Assembly (NCBI GenBank): GCA_900542275.1
Contig: UQMW01000060.1
Span: 1-9,314 of the forward strand
Origin: an uncultured Collinsella sp.
GTDB lineage: Bacteria > Actinomycetota > Coriobacteriia > Coriobacteriales > Coriobacteriaceae
Reading direction: 5' to 3'
Length of the DNA: 9,314 nucleotides
Part shown: positions 6,523 through 9,314 of the stretch, one piece after another
Layout of the letters: each line of letters starts with the position of its first letter
How positions within the stretch are numbered: position 1 is the stretch's first letter
Made by a program: the position numbers and the translations under genes
The notes under the pieces: model-generated
The model's database searches: none
Seen by the model: only the letters and a program-made list of their open reading frames with translations
Told to the model about the DNA's origin: nothing

Positions 6523-6561
6523 CTGCCTCTCCTTTCACCTATCGCCGGGCGCAATTCTAAT

Positions 6562-6589
6562 ATCGTAAACGGTACCTTTTCTTCGGTAA
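6562..6589 (-). promoter_or_regulatory. Candidate promoter of the argG leader transcript
   Basis: On the minus strand TTACCG (6584-6589) and TACGAT (6562-6567) are separated by 16 bases and lie 40 bases before the leader ATG. Transcription would begin near 6555. The -35 match is poor. The -10 hexamer and spacer equal those proposed for ndk. Confidence 0.35.
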
Positions 6590-6796
6590 GCGGTTGTATT
6601 TCCGTCTCCGTTTTCGATGGTCGCTATATTACGCTAAAGTGCCCGCAGCACAAGCGACAAATTCAAATTTCTGAAAAGTTTTTTCATTACTTTGTGAAGC
6701 GTGGTGCAAATACGCTCCGTTCCTGCGACAATACGCTCAGTTACTGGTTGATGGTTATAACGTCTGAAACAATTTCGAAACGAAAGGCGCGCTTTT
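6590..6796. other. AT-rich divergent gap between the argG leader and the HAD gene
   Basis: This stretch is clearly richer in A and T than its neighbours. It should hold the plus-strand promoter of the HAD gene, but I cannot pick a convincing one; TATAAC at 6756-6761 is the best -10 and lacks a -35. A 152-codon plus frame (6379-6837, GTG start) runs through it. It has no ribosome site, lies antisense to the argG attenuator and overlaps the HAD start by 41 bases, so I do not call it. Confidence 0.45.
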
Positions 6797-7624
6797 ATGC
6801 AAACTTACGAATCGGACACCAATATCGGAAGCATTAAGATTCTCGCCGTCGACATGGACAAGACGCTGCTCACCGACAAGCGCGTGTTGCCGCAGGGTCT
6901 TGATGAGCGCCTGGACAAGCTCGCCGACGCAGGCATTGTATTCTGCCCCGCCAGCGGACGCCCCGCCCCCAAACTCGAGGAAATGTTCGAGAGCATTAAG
7001 AACCGCCTTGCTTTTTGTCCCGACAACGGAGCCTGCGTCATCTATCGCGGCAGCTATATCTATAAGAGCAACATCGATGTGGCGCTGTATCAGCAGGTGC
7101 TCGCCCGTGCCTCGGAGGACCCGCGTGCCGTTCCCGTCTTGTGCTGCTACGACGAGTTCTATGTGCTCGCCCGCGACCATCAGTACCACGACGAGATCAG
7201 CGTGTACTACAACACGATCAACTACGTCGATAGCTTTGAGGGCCTTGATATCGAGTCCAACAAGATTTCGATCTTCTTCCCCGCCTACGATGCCGAGCCA
7301 GCGTTTCGCGAGGACTACAGCCCCAAGTTCTCGGACAAGCTCTACGTCACCAACGCCGGGCGCGAGTGGATCGACTTCATGAACCTGGGCGTCGACAAGG
7401 GGTCGGGCGTCGCGCACCTGTGCGACCACCTGGGCATCGATATCGCCGACGCCGCCGCCGTGGGCGACACCTACAACGATATTCCCATGCTCGAGCGCGT
7501 CGGGCATAGCTTTATCGTGGACAATGCCGAGGAGCACATGAACGCGCATGCCAAGTGGCGCATTCCGAGCAACAACGACGGGGGCGTACTGACGCTCATC
7601 GACGCCATCCTGGCGGCTCGGTAG
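6797..7624 (+). CDS. Cof-type HAD-superfamily (IIB) sugar-phosphate phosphatase
   Basis: The 275-residue product is a haloacid dehalogenase-like hydrolase of the Cof/IIB type, cytosolic Mg-dependent phosphatases acting on sugar phosphates, flavin precursors or similar small molecules. Motif I is DMDKTL (Asp19 nucleophile, Asp21), motif II is the ASGR turn (52-55), motif III is Lys201 in GVDKGSGV, and motif IV is VGDTYNDIPM (Asp224, Asp228). The cap domain lies between about 85 and 190. The lysine in motif I replaces the usual glycine of DxDGT. GAAAGG lies nine bases before the ATG. The gene is alone on the plus strand, divergent from argG and followed by a terminator. The substrate cannot be told from sequence. 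Confidence 0.9.
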   Translation: MQTYESDTNIGSIKILAVDMDKTLLTDKRVLPQGLDERLDKLADAGIVFCPASGRPAPKLEEMFESIKNRLAFCPDNGACVIYRGSYIYKSNIDVALYQQVLARASEDPRAVPVLCCYDEFYVLARDHQYHDEISVYYNTINYVDSFEGLDIESNKISIFFPAYDAEPAFREDYSPKFSDKLYVTNAGREWIDFMNLGVDKGSGVAHLCDHLGIDIADAAAVGDTYNDIPMLERVGHSFIVDNAEEHMNAHAKWRIPSNNDGGVLTLIDAILAAR

Positions 7625-7634
7625 CCGTCCCATC

Positions 7635-7763
7635 GGGCCTGACCGGGCGGCACGGGATAACTTTTCGCTCGGTCAGGTCCTGCGCAAGACGAAAGCCACA
7701 TTAAGTGGCTTTCTTTGCGTGCGGAATCTACGAAAAGTTAACCCGTGCCGCCCGGCCAGGCCC
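7635..7763. repeat. 129-bp element bounded by 33-bp imperfect inverted repeats
   Basis: Positions 7635-7667 and 7731-7763 are reverse complements with two mismatches in 33. Between them lies the perfect hairpin 7691-7713. In addition, 7635-7645 can pair with 7670-7680 through 11 pairs with one G-U, so the left arm has two possible partners. No clear target-site duplication flanks the element. It may be a small palindromic intergenic repeat of MITE or REP type, or a large structured 3' end of the HAD transcript. Confidence 0.7.
7691..7716 (+). terminator. Terminator of the HAD gene
   Basis: A perfect 9-bp stem GAAAGCCAC/GTGGCTTTC (7691-7699 with 7705-7713) with an ATTAA loop is followed by TTT. 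It is 66 bases after the stop codon and sits in the centre of the larger inverted repeat. Confidence 0.7.
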
Positions 7764-7830
7764 TAGGTTTACTTTCCTGCCGCCAAGATGGCGTCTTGAG
7801 TGTCTAGATACTTAGCTGAAATGATTTGAG

Positions 7831-7872
7831 CAGAGGGGAGCTCCTTGTTGGGGAGGGGCTCCCCTCTGTTTT
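7831..7872 (+). terminator. Strong terminator, possibly bidirectional, between the HAD gene and polA
   Basis: CAGAGGGGAGC (7831-7841) pairs perfectly with 7858-7868, and the stem continues inward through TCCT/AGGG with one G-U pair. TTTT follows on the plus strand. On the minus strand CTCAAATCATTTC follows, so it may also end the polA transcript, whose stop codon is about 100 bases away. Confidence 0.75.
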
Positions 7873-7880
7873 GGTTACTG

Positions 7881-7911
7881 TGGGACAAATTAATCAGTAG
7901 TGTTTGTCCCA
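7881..7911. repeat. 9-bp palindrome downstream of polA
   Basis: TGGGACAAA (7881-7889) and TTTGTCCCA (7903-7911) are exact inverted copies around a 13-base AT-rich spacer. Neither strand has a T-run after it. It could be a protein-binding dyad, a stabilising hairpin, or the trace of a small mobile element. Confidence 0.5.
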
Positions 7912-7968
7912 AATCTTAAGTATGTGGGGGCTTGCGTCTTGGGCGAGCTTGCCTTACGGAGTGCTTCC

Positions 7969-9314
7969 CTATTTCGCGTCGGCCCAGGTTATGCCGGTGC
8001 TGGCTTCGGCGATTAACGGTACGCGGAGCTCCACCACATGCTCCATGACGTCGCGGACCATCGCCGTAAGCGCCTCGACCTCATCCACCGGGCACTCAAA
8101 GTCCAGTTCGTCGTGCACCTGCAGGATCATGTGGGCGGCAAAGCCTTCTTCTTCCAGGCGGCGGCTCACGCGGGCCATCGCGATCTTGATGATGTCGGCT
8201 GCGGTGCCCTGCATGGGGTGGTTCATGGCCGTGCGCTCGCCAAAGCCGCGGAGCTGCGGGTTTTTGGCCTTGAGCTCTGGAATATGGCGACGGCGGCCGT
8301 ACATAGTCTCGGCATAACCCGTCTGCTTGGCACGCGCCACCACGTTGTCGAGGAACGTGCGCACGCCCGGGTAGGCCTCGTAGTAGCGGTCGATCATGTC
8401 GCGCGCCTCGGCCATCGAGATATGCAGCGACTGCGACAGGCCGTAAGCCTGCTGACCGTACACGATGCCAAAGTTCACGGCCTTGGCGCGACTGCGCAAA
8501 TCGGGCGTCACCTCGGACACCGGCACGCCAAACACGCGTGCGGCCGTCTCGGCATGGAAGTCCTCACCCTCGTTAAAGGCGCGCACCAGGTGCTCATCAC
8601 CTGAGAGATGCGCCAGCAGACGCAGCTCGATCTGCGAGTAGTCCACCGCCAAAAAGACGCTTCCCTCGCCTGCCGAAAACGCCGTCTTGACGGTACGGCC
8701 CAGCTCCGAGCGCGTCGGGATGTTCTGAAGGTTCGGGTCACTCGAGGACAGACGACCCGTCGCCGTGATGGTCTGGTTGTACGTGGTGTGCACGCGACCG
8801 TCACCACGGCGCAGCGGACCCAGCGTGTCCAGATAGGTGGACTTGATCTTAGACTTCTCACGCCAGTCCAAAATCAGGCGCACAATCTCGTGGTCGCGGG
8901 CAAGATCGCTCAACACCTTGGCGTTGGTCGAATAATAGCCGCGCTTAGTCTTCTTGAGACCCTTGGTCGGAAGGCCAATCACGTCAAACAGCACGTGCGA
9001 GAGCTGCATGGGACTGCCGATGTTAAAGGTCTCGTCGCCGGCCAGGTCGCGAATGCTCCGCTCGACCTCGGTGATCTGGGTCGCCAAGCCCTCGGACAGA
9101 TTACGCAGACGGTCGGGATCCACGAGCATGCCCGCGCGCTCCATCTTGGCAAGCACCGGCACGAGCGGCATCTCGATGCCATCGAACACGTTGGCAGCGT
9201 TCTCACGGGCCATGCGGTCGCGCAGCGGTGCGACCAGCGCCAGCGTCAAGGCCGCCGTGCGAGCGGCGGGCGCAGGAGCGTCCTCACCAGCACCCTCTGC
9301 GCCGCGCGCCGCGG
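7969..9314 (-). CDS. polA: DNA polymerase I, C-terminal part (5' end outside the window)
   Basis: The visible 447 residues are the C-terminal part of a family A DNA polymerase, which fills gaps and removes Okazaki primers in repair and replication. Motif A is VDYSQIELR (catalytic Asp codon 8641-8643), motif B is RSRAKAVNFGIVYG (Lys codon 8482-8484), and motif C is QVHDEL (Asp codon 8110-8112). GRLSSSDPNLQNIPTR and the terminal TGITWADAK are also typical. Upstream, the DGIEMPLVPVLAKME segment begins the thumb region. Before it, an Ala/Pro/Gly-rich stretch (about 9250-9312) stays open to the window edge and looks like a linker after the exonuclease-like domain. The ATG- or TTG-like codons in the visible part are internal. 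It is cut by the window, not broken. Confidence 0.97.
   Translation of the reverse strand, partial: AARGAEGAGEDAPAPAARTAALTLALVAPLRDRMARENAANVFDGIEMPLVPVLAKMERAGMLVDPDRLRNLSEGLATQITEVERSIRDLAGDETFNIGSPMQLSHVLFDVIGLPTKGLKKTKRGYYSTNAKVLSDLARDHEIVRLILDWREKSKIKSTYLDTLGPLRRGDGRVHTTYNQTITATGRLSSSDPNLQNIPTRSELGRTVKTAFSAGEGSVFLAVDYSQIELRLLAHLSGDEHLVRAFNEGEDFHAETAARVFGVPVSEVTPDLRSRAKAVNFGIVYGQQAYGLSQSLHISMAEARDMIDRYYEAYPGVRTFLDNVVARAKQTGYAETMYGRRRHIPELKAKNPQLRGFGERTAMNHPMQGTAADIIKIAMARVSRRLEEEGFAAHMILQVHDELDFECPVDEVEALTAMVRDVMEHVVELRVPLIAEASTGITWADAK

Noticed and set aside
6243..6540. T-box riboswitch upstream of argG
   Set aside because: I looked for the conserved T-box core (TGGNACCGCG-like) in the leader and did not find it; the leader-peptide layout explains the hairpins better.
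6379..6837. 152-codon plus-strand frame with a GTG start in an AT-rich stretch
   Set aside because: It has no ribosome binding site, shows no family I recognise and has no third-position GC bias. It lies antisense to the argG attenuator and overlaps the well-supported HAD start by 41 bases. Its length in AT-rich DNA is notable, so a homology search is still worthwhile.
6755..7633. 292-codon minus-strand frame opposite the HAD gene
   Set aside because: Antisense shadow: the plus frame carries all four HAD motifs and a ribosome site.

Overview
This window looks like a chromosomal segment of a high-GC Gram-positive gut anaerobe of the Coriobacteriia, most likely Collinsella or a close relative. 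That placement is an inference from the GC-rich third codon positions, the AAAGGAG-type ribosome binding sites and the feel of the protein sequences; no marker gene fixes it. The content is mostly core metabolism. There is no insertion sequence, phage gene, CRISPR array, tRNA or rRNA that I can support.

Layout from left to right: (1) a minus-strand L-cysteine desulfidase / iron-sulfur serine dehydratase-alpha family gene (63-1379); (2) a divergent 270-bp gap, then plus-strand rpiB (1650-2117) with a strong terminator; (3) minus-strand ndk (2274-2678) with its own terminator, facing rpiB; (4) a 384-bp gap with no convincing gene; (5) the minus-strand arginine unit, read from right to left as leader peptide (6448-6522), argG (5016-6242), an unrecognised 56-residue small gene (4612-4782) and argH (3063-4493); (6) a plus-strand Cof-type HAD phosphatase (6797-7624) divergent from the arginine unit; (7) a structured gap with a 33-bp imperfect inverted repeat enclosing a terminator, followed by another strong hairpin and a 9-bp palindrome; (8) the 3' part of minus-strand polA (7969 to the right edge), cut by the window.

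The most interesting item is upstream of argG. A 24-codon frame with an excellent ribosome binding site ends in a run of arginine codons, including three CGA codons directly before the stop. It is followed by RNA segments that can pair in mutually exclusive ways (1:2, 2:3, 3:4), the last being followed by four U. This is the layout of a ribosome-mediated transcription attenuator. It suggests that argG, and perhaps the small gene and argH, is controlled by arginyl-tRNA charging. ArgG and ArgH perform the last two steps of arginine synthesis (citrulline + aspartate to argininosuccinate, then to arginine + fumarate), so such a sensor would fit.
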